From DASSBQ01 sp040981125 (GTDB taxonomy: Bacteria > Nitrospirota > Nitrospiria > Nitrospirales > Nitrospiraceae): 64,000 nt of DNA. Below, in pieces: positions 8,073-18,155 of this stretch. A model generated the notes under the pieces. The model worked only from the letters and a program-made list of their open reading frames with translations. It was not told where the DNA came from and did no database searches. Position 1 is the stretch's first letter. The number at the start of each line of letters is the position of its first letter. The stretch is from the NCBI GenBank assembly GCA_040981125.1, contig JANRMQ010000001.1, positions 868,001 through 932,000 of the forward strand, read 5' to 3'. The position numbers and the translations under genes were made by a program.

Positions 8073-8948
8073 ATGATGGATTGGGGTCCAGAGCTTGCCG
8101 TCATCCTCGGCATTATTGAAGGTCTGACTGAATTTCTCCCTGTGTCGTCCACCGGTCATCTCATCCTGGTCGGACATGCCCTCGGCTTTACCGGCGACGT
8201 CGCCTCGAACGTCTCCATCTCCATTCAATTGGGAGCCATTCTGGCCGTGATGGTGTACGAGCGATCCAAAATCAGGTCCCTGCTGTCGCAGGGGGTCGCG
8301 GAACAGGCCGAATTGCGCCGGATGCTCGCCGGGCACTATTCAACCAACCGGGCCGCCGCGCTCAGGCAGTCTATGGCATCCCATCGGAACTTGTGGTTTC
8401 TGATCGGCATCGGGGTGGCTTTCTTGCCGGCCGCATTGCTCGGCTTCCTGGCGCACAATTGGATTAAAACTCACCTGTTCACGCCGGTCACGGTCGCCGC
8501 GTCCCTCATCCTCGGAGGAGTCATCATTCTCGTCGTCGAGCGATTCGTCGATCAAGCCAAGACCAAGCATTTGCTGGATGTGTCGCCGCGGTCTTCGCTG
8601 TTGGTGGGATTGGCTCAATGCGCCTCTCTTATCCCAGGCATGTCTCGATCCGGCGCGACGATTGTCGGCGGCTTGCTGGCGGGATTGGACCGGCGCGTGG
8701 CGACTGAGTATTCCTTTTTCTTGGCGTTGCCTACGATGATTGCCGCCACGATTTACCAGATGTTGAAATCGCAGTCCGCCTTCAGCCGGCAAGATTATTT
8801 TGCATTGGCCATCGGCCTTGTCGTCTCCTTTTTGGTGGCATGGGCCGTCATCGCGGCGTTCCTGACCTACGTCCAGCGACACACGTTGCGCGCCTTTGCC
8901 TACTATCGCATGATCTTGGGCGTGATTGTTTTAGTCGTAGTCGGCTGA
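8073..8948 (+). CDS. uppP: Undecaprenyl-diphosphatase UppP/BacA
   Basis: About 291 aa polytopic membrane enzyme that dephosphorylates undecaprenyl pyrophosphate to recycle the lipid carrier for peptidoglycan and surface polysaccharides. Both diagnostic motifs are present: EGLTEFLPVSSTGHLIL near the start and PGMSRSGATI followed by the ExxR/Ser-rich active-site loop. Eight or so hydrophobic helices are evident. The open frame runs back to 7911 but that stretch is not hydrophobic or conserved, so the twin ATG at 8073/8076 is chosen. Relevant to the polysaccharide locus at the right end of the window, which also needs the carrier lipid. Confidence 0.92.
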   Translation: MMDWGPELAVILGIIEGLTEFLPVSSTGHLILVGHALGFTGDVASNVSISIQLGAILAVMVYERSKIRSLLSQGVAEQAELRRMLAGHYSTNRAAALRQSMASHRNLWFLIGIGVAFLPAALLGFLAHNWIKTHLFTPVTVAASLILGGVIILVVERFVDQAKTKHLLDVSPRSSLLVGLAQCASLIPGMSRSGATIVGGLLAGLDRRVATEYSFFLALPTMIAATIYQMLKSQSAFSRQDYFALAIGLVVSFLVAWAVIAAFLTYVQRHTLRAFAYYRMILGVIVLVVVG

Positions 8949-8960
8949 AGGAGAGCGGCG

Positions 8961-9230
8961 ATGAGCGATACCGATCCGGATACCGTGCGCGTGTTCGACA
9001 CGTGGGTACAGGGCGCAAGCGGTCGATTGCATTTCGACGTGATGACGACCGATCAAGATCAAGCGTTGAAGCTGGCCCGGCAACATCTAGACGGGATCGG
9101 AGAGACCAATGCCACGGTCACGGTGAAAGAATGTCGATTTTGCCACAGCGAGCCGCTCGTCATGTTCTCCCCCGAACAACAACGGCAATTCCGTGAACAG
9201 GGAGGCTTCATCATCACGCTGCCGTCCTAG
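8961..9230 (+). CDS. DUF2024 family protein
   Basis: 89 aa matching the small DUF2024 family: VRVFDTWVQG near the N-terminus, HFDVMTTD, an IGETNATVTVKECRFCHSE core and C-terminal GGFIITLP. The conserved Cys and CxH residues at ECRFCHSE might bind metal, but the family has no assigned function. It starts 12 bases after the uppP stop with a good AGGAG-like site (gaaggagag), so it is probably cotranscribed with uppP. Confidence 0.82.
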   Translation: MSDTDPDTVRVFDTWVQGASGRLHFDVMTTDQDQALKLARQHLDGIGETNATVTVKECRFCHSEPLVMFSPEQQRQFREQGGFIITLPS

Positions 9231-9250
9231 GAAGCCATTCCAATAGTTCA

Positions 9251-9268
9251 GGTGCGTCTCGACGCACC
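9251..9268. other. Small hairpin between convergent genes
   Basis: GGTGCGT and ACGCACC (7-base arms, loop CTCG) lie between the convergent DUF2024 and lspA genes. No T-tract follows on either strand, so a terminator role is only suggested by position. Confidence 0.35.
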
Positions 9269-9310
9269 GGGATGAGCGGGTGAGAAAGAGACCTTTTCAA
9301 CATCCCGGCG

Positions 9311-9844
9311 TCATGGTTTGACCGACCGAGGATCTTCTTGCAATAGCGGCTCCGGTTCTTTCTGTTTTTCGAACGCAAAATGCAAAATCAAAAAGATGAC
9401 GCCGACGGTGATGGCCGAGTCCGCGACGTTGAACGCCGGCCAGTGATACGTATCGATGTAGACGTCCAGGAAATCAATTACTTCCCCATATCGCAGCCGA
9501 TCCAATAAATTCCCGATGGCCCCGCCGAGAATGGCGACGACGCTGATCTGCCCCATCCAGTCATCTTTCGGCATCCGAACCAGGATCGTCCCGAGCAAGC
9601 CCAGGGCAAAGAGCGACGTGATCCCGAAAAAGATGAACCGGAATGATCCGCTGCTGCCCGACAAAATCCCAAAGGCGGCGCCCGGGTTCCTGATATAGGT
9701 AATGCTGAAGAGATTCGGAATGATCACGATGGATTCATGCAGCCGCATGGTCTGCATGATGTACACCTTCGTCGCCTGATCGATGACGATAATGCCCAGG
9801 CTGACCAGCCCGAGGAGGACATATCGCGATGTCGTTCCATTCAC
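9311..9844 (-). CDS. lspA: Lipoprotein signal peptidase (signal peptidase II)
   Basis: 177 aa, four-helix aspartyl protease that cleaves prolipoprotein signal peptides in the inner membrane. Family boxes: DQATKVYI, IRNPGAAFGI, GGAIGNLLDRLRYGEVIDF (first catalytic Asp) and FNVADSAI (second catalytic Asp). The GTG at 9844 overlaps the ileS stop (GTGA) and gives the normal length; ATG codons further upstream lie inside ileS. ileS-lspA is a common gene pair in bacteria. It would process the several lipobox proteins encoded in this window. The C-terminal 20 residues are charged and cytoplasmic. Confidence 0.93.
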   Translation of the reverse strand: MNGTTSRYVLLGLVSLGIIVIDQATKVYIMQTMRLHESIVIIPNLFSITYIRNPGAAFGILSGSSGSFRFIFFGITSLFALGLLGTILVRMPKDDWMGQISVVAILGGAIGNLLDRLRYGEVIDFLDVYIDTYHWPAFNVADSAITVGVIFLILHFAFEKQKEPEPLLQEDPRSVKP

Positions 9845-12687
9845 GTGGTCGCCTCGCCCAGAACTTTGCGCACCGGCTCGATACATCGATCGCATAAGGT
9901 GGGATGGTCGCTATAGCTTCCCACGGCCATACGATAATTCCAACAGCGCTCGCATTTTTGGCCGGCCGCCTTCTCGACCGTGACCCTGAAATCAGGGCTA
10001 TGCGGCAAATGATCGGCCGGGCGCAACTCAACGTCCGAGACGATGAAGAATGCCGGCAGGTCTTGAAGATATCGCTGCAGCGATTGATACCGGTCGGCAT
10101 TGGCTTCGATCACCACTTTCGCCTCTAACGAGGATCCTATCACCTTTTCACGGCGCCGGCTTTCGAGCATGGCCAGCACCGCCGTCCGCACCTCCAAGAG
10201 TTCGCCCCACCGCTGAGACAATTCTCGATCCGCCCAATTGGAATCGCCATCCGGGAAGCCGGACAAATGGACGCTCGCACCGCCGGCTCCCTTTCGGGCC
10301 GCCTCCGGGAGCGCTCCCCAGATCTCTTCGGCCGTGAAGCTCAAGATCGGCGCCATCAGTTTCGTCAACGCGGTGACAATTTCGAACAGCACGGTCTGGG
10401 AACCGCGCCGCAATGGAGAATCTTTCTCGAAGGTGTAGAGGCGGTCTTTCAGGATATCGAGATACACCGCACTCATATCCACCGAACAGAAATTGTTCAA
10501 CGCATGGAAAATGGCATGGAACTCAAATGCATCATAAGCGGTTTTGACCCGCGGAATCAGGTCGCCAAGCTTCATGAGCGCCCATCGGTCCAGCTCCGGC
10601 AATCGTTCGTACGGAATACGATGGATCTCAGGATCGAAATCGTACAAATTGCTCAGCAGGAAGCGGCAGGTGTTCCGAATCTTTCGATACGCTTCGATGA
10701 GATGATTCAGGATCTCCTGCGAGATTCGAAGATCTTCGCGATAGTCCTGCGCCGAAACCCATAAGCGCAGGATTTCGGCGCCTGACTGCTTGATCACGTC
10801 CTGCGGTGCGACGACATTGCCGGCGGACTTCGACATTTTCTTTCCGGCGCCATCCACCACGAAACCGTGCGTCAGCACCGCCTTGTATGGGGCCCGCCGA
10901 TCAGTGATGACGCCCGCCAACAACGCGCTATGAAACCAGCCTCGATGCTGATCCGATCCTTCCAAATACAGATCCGCAGGCCACCACTGTCGAGGCTTCA
11001 GGACCGCGGCGAAACTCACACCCGACTCAAACCACACATCGAGAATATCCCGTTCCTTCTCAAATTCCCGGCCGCCGCAAGCCGCGCAGACCATACCGGG
11101 CGGCAATAATCCAGCCGCAGGATTGGCAAACCAGTAATCGGTGCCGTGTTGCTCGATCAGGCCGGCGACATGGTCGATCACGACCGGCGTCGCCAAAACG
11201 GTGCGGCAAGCGGTGCACGTGAACCCGGGAATGGGAGTGCCCCAGACTCGTTGCCGAGACAAGCACCAATCCGGGCGATTGGCGATCATGCCTTCGATCC
11301 GATCCTGTCCCCAAGGCGGCACCCACTGCACCCGACCGATCTCGGCCAAGGCTTCCCGGCGAAGATGATTGATCTCCATCGAGACAAACCATTGCTCCGT
11401 CGCGCGGAAAATCACGGGCCTCTTGCACCGCCAACAGTGCGGATACGAATGGTTCAGCGAGCCCTGCCCGAGCAACCGTCCGTTCTCTTTCAACCGCTCC
11501 ACGATGGCGGGGTTCGCTTTGAGAACATGCTGGCCGGCGAATTCGCTCACCGCTTCGGTGAACCGACCGGCATCATCCACCGGCGCCAGAATATCCAGGC
11601 GCTCTCCGGCGCTCGCCGTGGTGTTGTAATCGAGCACCAGGAGATAGTCTTCCATGCCGTGACCGGGCGCGATGTGGACGCAACCGGTTCCCTGCTCCAG
11701 GGTCACAAAATCACCCAGCAGAACGGGCGACAACCCTCTCGTCAACGGACGCTCCGTCTCCAATCCTTCAAACCCATCTTTGCCCTTCTTCACCCCCAGC
11801 ACGCGATAGGCGGACAAGTCGCAGGCTTTGGCGACGGCATCGATCAGCTTTTCCGCCATGATAAAGACGTCATCCCCCACCTGAACGAACGCATAGTCGA
11901 TGTCCGGATGCAGGCAGACAGCTTGATTGGCGGGAAGCGTCCAAGGAGTCGTGGTCCAGATGACGACCGAAATTCGCTTCACCGTATCGGGAAAAGACAG
12001 GCCCTTGAACGCGGTCTTGGCAAGCACCTCAGGCGGACTGACCAACGGAAACTTCACATAGATCGATGGCGAGGTGTGGTCATCATATTCAACTTCCGCC
12101 TCGGCCAAGGCGGTCTGATCATGAGTACACCATAGGACCGGCTTCAGTCCCTTATAGACGCCGCCCCGCTCCACAAAACGGCCGAATTCCCGAAGGATTG
12201 TCGCCTCATATCGCGGGTTGAGCGTCAAATAAGGATGTTGCCACTCACCGAGTACGCCCAGCCGCTGAAATTCTTCCCGCTGGATCTTATAAAACTTCTC
12301 CGCGTACTCTTTGCATAACCGCCTGATCGTGAGCGTATCGAGATTTTTCTTTTTGTCTCCCAACTCCTTCAATACCTGATGCTCAATCGGCAACCCGTGA
12401 CAATCCCACCCCGGCACATACGGGACATGGTAGCCCGACATGGTTTTCGATTTGACGATGATATCTTTGAGGATCTTGTTCAGCGCATGTCCGATGTGAA
12501 TGCGGCCGTTGGCGTAGGGAGGGCCGTCGTGCAGAATATAGAGCTCACGCCCCTGTCCCATTTCCTGTATCCGCTCATAGAGACGTTCCTGTTCCCATCG
12601 AACCAGTAATTCCGGCTCCCGCTGAGGCAGGTTGGCCTTCATGGGAAAATCAGTCTTGGGCAAATTCAGTGTCGATTTATAATCCAT
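9841..12687 (-). CDS. ileS: Isoleucyl-tRNA synthetase
   Basis: 948 aa class I aminoacyl-tRNA synthetase that charges tRNA-Ile. HIGH-type motif GRIHIGHALNKIL lies near residue 60 and KMSKS at about 610. The editing (CP1) domain lies between, and the C-terminus carries a zinc finger with CERCWNYR and CDRCIEPV, as in the bacterial IleS type 1. Length is normal. Upstream gene is nadA, 86 bases away with no obvious promoter sequence that I can defend. Its stop overlaps the lspA start. Confidence 0.97.
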   Translation of the reverse strand: MDYKSTLNLPKTDFPMKANLPQREPELLVRWEQERLYERIQEMGQGRELYILHDGPPYANGRIHIGHALNKILKDIIVKSKTMSGYHVPYVPGWDCHGLPIEHQVLKELGDKKKNLDTLTIRRLCKEYAEKFYKIQREEFQRLGVLGEWQHPYLTLNPRYEATILREFGRFVERGGVYKGLKPVLWCTHDQTALAEAEVEYDDHTSPSIYVKFPLVSPPEVLAKTAFKGLSFPDTVKRISVVIWTTTPWTLPANQAVCLHPDIDYAFVQVGDDVFIMAEKLIDAVAKACDLSAYRVLGVKKGKDGFEGLETERPLTRGLSPVLLGDFVTLEQGTGCVHIAPGHGMEDYLLVLDYNTTASAGERLDILAPVDDAGRFTEAVSEFAGQHVLKANPAIVERLKENGRLLGQGSLNHSYPHCWRCKRPVIFRATEQWFVSMEINHLRREALAEIGRVQWVPPWGQDRIEGMIANRPDWCLSRQRVWGTPIPGFTCTACRTVLATPVVIDHVAGLIEQHGTDYWFANPAAGLLPPGMVCAACGGREFEKERDILDVWFESGVSFAAVLKPRQWWPADLYLEGSDQHRGWFHSALLAGVITDRRAPYKAVLTHGFVVDGAGKKMSKSAGNVVAPQDVIKQSGAEILRLWVSAQDYREDLRISQEILNHLIEAYRKIRNTCRFLLSNLYDFDPEIHRIPYERLPELDRWALMKLGDLIPRVKTAYDAFEFHAIFHALNNFCSVDMSAVYLDILKDRLYTFEKDSPLRRGSQTVLFEIVTALTKLMAPILSFTAEEIWGALPEAARKGAGGASVHLSGFPDGDSNWADRELSQRWGELLEVRTAVLAMLESRRREKVIGSSLEAKVVIEANADRYQSLQRYLQDLPAFFIVSDVELRPADHLPHSPDFRVTVEKAAGQKCERCWNYRMAVGSYSDHPTLCDRCIEPVRKVLGEATT

Positions 12688-12773
12688 GGCTGTGCAGGAT
12701 CGGACTTAAAGCCAAGCGCGGCGCCGGTGCGGTAGGACTATACCCAATCGAAGAGCGGGGAACTAGTGATTAT

Positions 12774-13886
12774 TTAGCTGATCGCCATCATCCGGTCGAG
12801 CGCCACTTTGGCCCACTCCTTATCGTCCGACGGCACGACGATATGGTTGACGACATGTCCCTCAGCCAAATTCTCCATGGCCCAACAGAGATGCGGCGCA
12901 TCGATGCGATACATCGTCGCGCATTGACACACGGTGGAAGAAAGAAAGAAGACCCGCTTGTCGGCTTGCTCCCGCTTCAGGCGATTGACCAGGTTCAGCT
13001 CCGTGCCGACCGCCCAGGTCGTCCCGCCCGGAGCCGCGCTGACCGTCCTGATGATGTATTCGGTCGAGCCGACCAAATCCGCCTTATCGACGACCTTTTC
13101 GTGGCACTCGGGATGCACAATGACGGTCCCGTCCGGATATTGTCGGCGGAAGTGATCGACATGCGACGGCTGGAACATCTGATGGACGCTGCAGTGCCCC
13201 TTCCAAAGAATCAACCGCGCCCGTTTGATCGCCTCGGCGGAATTGCCTCCTCGCGGCATATAGGGATCCCAGACAATCATTTCTTCACGGGGGATACCCA
13301 TTTTATTCGCAGTGTTTCGACCAAGATGTTCATCGGGAAAGAAGAGAATCTTCTCGCGGCGAGCCCAGCTCCAGTCAATGACGGCTTTGGCATTGGAGGA
13401 GGTACAGGTAATCCCGCCGTGTTCGCCGCAGAACGCCTTCAACACGGCTGCAGAATTCACGTAGACTACCGGCATGACGGCCTCTTCTACCGGCACAATG
13501 CGGTTCAGCGTGTCCCAACACTGTTCCACCTGTTCGATGGCCGCCATGTCGGCCATCGAGCAGCCGGCGGCCATATCGGGAAGGATTACGGTTTGATTCG
13601 AGCGGCTCAGAATATCCGCCGTCTCGGCCATGAAATGCACCCCGCAGAATATCACATAGGGACGGTCCGACCGTTCCTCCGCGATCTTCGACAGCATCAA
13701 AGAATCGCCGCGAAATTCGGCATGTTGAATCACTTCATCGCGCTGATAATTGTGCCCGAGGATCATCACCTGATCTCCAAGGGCGGCCTTCGCCGCGCGA
13801 ATTCGCATACACAGTTCGTCGGACGGAAGGTCTTGATACTCGGTGATGGGCCGTGGCAGCGTCGCAAGACTTTTCATCGTAGTCAT
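12774..13886 (-). CDS. nadA: Quinolinate synthase
   Basis: About 370 aa [4Fe-4S] enzyme that condenses iminoaspartate with dihydroxyacetone phosphate to quinolinate in de novo NAD synthesis. Visible features: GHNYQRDEV, MAAGCSMADM (first cluster Cys), TCTSSNAKAV, HPECHEKVV (second), and CQCATMYRIDAPHLCW (third). nadB and nadC are not adjacent. Start choice: 13886 has an AGGA box and leaves a 50-base leader; the longer ATG at 13916 has no ribosome site, and 13877 is also possible. An operator-like palindrome overlaps the predicted transcription start. Confidence 0.94.
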   Translation of the reverse strand: MTTMKSLATLPRPITEYQDLPSDELCMRIRAAKAALGDQVMILGHNYQRDEVIQHAEFRGDSLMLSKIAEERSDRPYVIFCGVHFMAETADILSRSNQTVILPDMAAGCSMADMAAIEQVEQCWDTLNRIVPVEEAVMPVVYVNSAAVLKAFCGEHGGITCTSSNAKAVIDWSWARREKILFFPDEHLGRNTANKMGIPREEMIVWDPYMPRGGNSAEAIKRARLILWKGHCSVHQMFQPSHVDHFRRQYPDGTVIVHPECHEKVVDKADLVGSTEYIIRTVSAAPGGTTWAVGTELNLVNRLKREQADKRVFFLSSTVCQCATMYRIDAPHLCWAMENLAEGHVVNHIVVPSDDKEWAKVALDRMMAIS

Positions 13887-13931
13887 CGAGTCCTGATTGC
13901 AGATGGCGTTTCCCATGTCGAATAAAAAAGC

Positions 13932-13943
13932 GACAACGTTGTC
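13932..13943. promoter_or_regulatory. Operator-like palindrome at the nadA transcription start
   Basis: Perfect 12-base inverted repeat GACAACGTTGTC beginning right after the predicted -10 box, thus spanning about -6 to +6. The position is ideal for a repressor. It does not resemble sites I know for NadR, NiaR or NrtR. Confidence 0.4.
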
Positions 13944-13972
13944 ATTCTACGATAGCACACCCCCACAATCAA
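13944..13972 (-). promoter_or_regulatory. Predicted nadA promoter
   Basis: Minus-strand TTGATT (13972-13967) and TAGAAT (13949-13944) with 17-base spacing, placing the transcription start near 13937, upstream of nadA. Confidence 0.5.
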
Positions 13973-14048
13973 CGAACCGGCGCGCGGGCAAAGGGCCTAT
14001 CCATGCCCCTTCACGGATGGGCCAACGAGCCTGGGGCTTCCGCGCGCA

Positions 14049-14077
14049 TTGACAAGCTGTTTGCCGGCTAGTACCAT
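14049..14077 (+). promoter_or_regulatory. Predicted promoter of the thiamin operon
   Basis: TTGACA (14049-14054) and TACCAT (14072-14077) separated by 17 bases. The start site would fall near 14084, immediately before the riboswitch P1 stem, as expected for a riboswitch leader. Confidence 0.65.
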
Positions 14078-14083
14078 CGCACC

Positions 14084-14175
14084 GACAGCTAGGGGTGCCT
14101 TCCGGCTGAGAGTCCGAAAATCGGACGACCCTCACAACCTGACCTGGGTAATACCAGCGTAGGGAAGCGAAGGAA
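14084..14175 (+). ncRNA. TPP riboswitch (THI element)
   Basis: All conserved blocks of the thiamin pyrophosphate aptamer are readable in order: AGGGGTGCC at about 14091, GGCTGAGA at 14104, a variable stem (gtccgaaaatcggac), ACCCTC at 14128, and ACCTGACCTGGGTAATACCA followed by GCGTAGGGAA to about 14166. It sits directly ahead of a terminator hairpin and thiC, so TPP binding should favour premature termination and shut off thiamin synthesis. Identification is from sequence; the switching mechanism is inferred from the downstream hairpin. Confidence 0.96.
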
Positions 14176-14195
14176 AGCTGGTTTCGTGGTTGATG

Positions 14196-14230
14196 AAGCC
14201 GCACCCTTGCCGGATGCGGCTTTTCTTATT
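14196..14230 (+). terminator. Riboswitch expression-platform terminator
   Basis: Stem AAGCCGCA (14196-14203) pairs with TGCGGCTT (14215-14222) and runs into TTTTCTTATTTT. It lies between the TPP aptamer and thiC, so it is the likely attenuator of the operon. Confidence 0.8.
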
Positions 14231-14276
14231 TTGAGCGCTCGATTCACGTCACGCCCGCGGAGAAAGGATCGCCACC

Positions 14277-16193
<1,917 letters not shown>

Positions 16194-16220
16194 TTAACGG
16201 GTGAGGATGCTCACAACGGT

Positions 16221-16311
16221 CTTTCAACCAGCCCGCAGGGAGCGACCCCCCCGAGACGTACCGCCCTATGGGTACGTTGAGGGGACGAGCGACCGAGAAC
16301 GGTGTTGAAGG
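16221..16311. repeat. Palindromic interspersed repeat (copy A)
   Basis: The 148-base gap between thiC and thi4 folds into a long imperfect hairpin: outer arms CTTTCAAC (16221-16228) and GTTGAAGG (16304-16311), inner arms ACGTACC (16256-16262) and GGTACGT (16271-16277). Its right half (gtacgttgagg...gagcg..cgagaacg) aligns with the reverse complement of 19343-19389, so both belong to one repeat family. As an RNA it could stabilise or separate the thiC and thi4 messages. Confidence 0.6.
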
Positions 16312-16341
16312 CTGTTGTCAGCATTCATTGAGGAGTACCCC

Positions 16342-17142
16342 ATGGCCAAGCCCAAACCAGCGCCGTTGCGCGAACGCGATATCACCCGGCACATCGCCCG
16401 GGAATACTATAAGGAGTTCGACCAGCTCATCGAAAGCGATGTGATCATCGTGGGGGCCGGTCCCTCCGGGTTGATTTGCGGCCGCGACCTCGCGGCAATG
16501 GGATTCCGCACGCTTATTGTCGAGCAGAGCCTGGCGTTGGGCGGCGGGTTCTGGTCCGGCGGGTATCTGATGAACAAGGCGACGATTTGCGCACCGGCCC
16601 ATGAAATTTTGGGAGAAATCAGCGTCCCCTGCAAACCGGTCAAGGAATGCGACGGGATGTATATCGTGGATCCTCCCCACGCCACCGGCGCTCTGATTGC
16701 GGCCGCTTACCAAGCAGGCGCAAAAATCATGAATCTGACACGGGTGGTGGACCTGATCCTTCGACGGGATGGAATATTGGAAGGAATCGTCGTGAACAGC
16801 ACAACCGCCGAGATGGCGGGACATGATATCATCCATGTGGATCCGATCGCGCTGGAAAGCAAGATTGTGGTCGATGCGACGGGACACGATGCCGTGGTGG
16901 TCTCGCTCTTGAACAAACGCAAGTTGTACCAATCGGTCCCCGGCAACGGCGCCATGTGGGTGTCTCGTTCCGAAGAAGACGTCATGGAGAAGACGGGGGA
17001 AGTCTATCCGAACTGCTTTGTCATCGGCCTGGCGGTCGCCGCCGTGCATGGGACTCCCCGGATGGGACCGGCCTTCGGCTCCATGCTGCTCTCCGGCCGG
17101 TACGGCGCCGAATTGATCAAGAAAAAGCTGAAGCAGGAATGA
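16342..17142 (+). CDS. thi4: Thi4-type thiazole synthase, sulfide-dependent (His) variant
   Basis: 266 aa FAD-fold protein that builds the thiazole of thiamin from NAD and glycine. Dinucleotide motif DVIIVGAGPSGL (33-44), GGGFWSGG (67-74) and VDATGHDA (177-184) are present. At the sulfur-donor position, where eukaryotic suicide Thi4 has Cys, this protein has His165 in HVDP, as in the archaeal iron- and sulfide-dependent enzymes that turn over repeatedly. Start at 16342 follows GAGGAG; the frame extends to 16315. The thiG/thiS/thiF route is not encoded here, so Thi4 probably supplies thiazole. A repeat separates it from thiC. Confidence 0.93.
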   Translation: MAKPKPAPLRERDITRHIAREYYKEFDQLIESDVIIVGAGPSGLICGRDLAAMGFRTLIVEQSLALGGGFWSGGYLMNKATICAPAHEILGEISVPCKPVKECDGMYIVDPPHATGALIAAAYQAGAKIMNLTRVVDLILRRDGILEGIVVNSTTAEMAGHDIIHVDPIALESKIVVDATGHDAVVVSLLNKRKLYQSVPGNGAMWVSRSEEDVMEKTGEVYPNCFVIGLAVAAVHGTPRMGPAFGSMLLSGRYGAELIKKKLKQE

Positions 17143-17158
17143 AGGTCGAGGCGAGTGA

Positions 17159-17716
17159 GTGACTGAGAACCAAGCTGGAGACGCTTTTCAGCGGCCGATC
17201 ATGGATGTGCAGGACTTTCTCATTCAGGGCGAAGGCAGCGAAGAAGACAAGCGGGACGCTTGGCAGCTGTTTCAACAGGCCTACGAGCAACAAATGAAAG
17301 GCCAGTTGGAAGAGGCTGTCAACCTGTACAAGCAATCGATCGCCGCCCATCCCACCGCCGAAGCCCATACCTTTCTGGGCTGGACCTACAGCTTCATGGG
17401 CAACCTCGATGAGGCGATCGAGGAATGCTATAAAGCGATCGACCGGGACCCTGATTTTGGAAATCCCTACAATGATATCGGCGCCTACCTCATTGAAAAG
17501 GGTCAACTCGACGAGGCCATCCCTTGGTTCGAGCGGGCGATGCAGGCCAAGCGTTATGAGAATCCGGCCTTTCCCCATCTGAATCTCGGACGGGTCTACG
17601 AGCGGCAGGGAAAATGGGCGGAGGCGATCGATTGTTACAAAAAGGCATTAACGCTGAATCCCGACTATGCGCTCGCGAAACGGGCGCTGGGTCGGCTGGT
17701 CAGCTCGATGAACTAG
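17159..17716 (+). CDS. Tetratricopeptide repeat protein
   Basis: 185 aa soluble protein with about four TPR units between residues 35 and 180 (for example LEEAVNLYKQSIAAHP, LDEAIEECYKAIDRDP, LDEAIPWFERAMQAK and WAEAIDCYKKALTLNP). No signal peptide or enzyme domain. The GTG at 17159 lies 14 bases after the thi4 stop; ATG at 17201 is an alternative start. Position implies cotranscription with the thiamin genes and with the receiver-like gene downstream, but TPR proteins are generic scaffolds and no function can be deduced. Confidence 0.85.
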   Translation: MTENQAGDAFQRPIMDVQDFLIQGEGSEEDKRDAWQLFQQAYEQQMKGQLEEAVNLYKQSIAAHPTAEAHTFLGWTYSFMGNLDEAIEECYKAIDRDPDFGNPYNDIGAYLIEKGQLDEAIPWFERAMQAKRYENPAFPHLNLGRVYERQGKWAEAIDCYKKALTLNPDYALAKRALGRLVSSMN

Positions 17717-17747
17717 CTGAGCAAGACAGGAAATCGAGGTCTGTTCA

Positions 17748-18155
17748 ATGACCACTATTTTGGCGGCCGTGAACGATATTTTCTTCTACACCAAGCTTCG
17801 CGACGCGATCAAACCCCATGGCTATCACCTCGAGCGAGCTCGCTCGCAGCAAGACGTGCCCGACAAGATCGCCTCGATTCACCCCGCGGCGTGCGTTCTT
17901 GATATGAATGATCCGGCGCTCGATGGTCTCAAGGCGTTGGAAACGATCAGGACCGATGCTCGTTTCAAGAACCTTCCCGTCCTCGCCTTCGCCAATCATG
18001 AGGAAGTCGGCACATGGCAGCAGGCCAAGCGGCTCGGTGTATCGAAGATCGTCTCGCGCAACGAATTCAGCTCCCGTACGCGGGATCTCCTGGCGGAAGT
18101 CTTGAGCGGCGCTCAGGCGGATGGGATCCAACAGGAGGCACCGATCATTCCATGA
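17748..18155 (+). CDS. Divergent response-regulator receiver domain protein
   Basis: 135 aa, single CheY-like fold without an output domain. Asp52 (CVLDMNDP) matches the phosphorylation site, but the acidic pair near the N-terminus is reduced (AVND) and the conserved Lys-Pro after beta-5 is replaced by Ser-Arg (KIVSRNEF), so classic phosphorylation is doubtful. It lies 31 bases after the TPR gene and its stop overlaps the ygfZ start (ATGA), so it belongs to the same transcript. A protein-protein switch is one possibility. Confidence 0.72.
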   Translation: MTTILAAVNDIFFYTKLRDAIKPHGYHLERARSQQDVPDKIASIHPAACVLDMNDPALDGLKALETIRTDARFKNLPVLAFANHEEVGTWQQAKRLGVSKIVSRNEFSSRTRDLLAEVLSGAQADGIQQEAPIIP

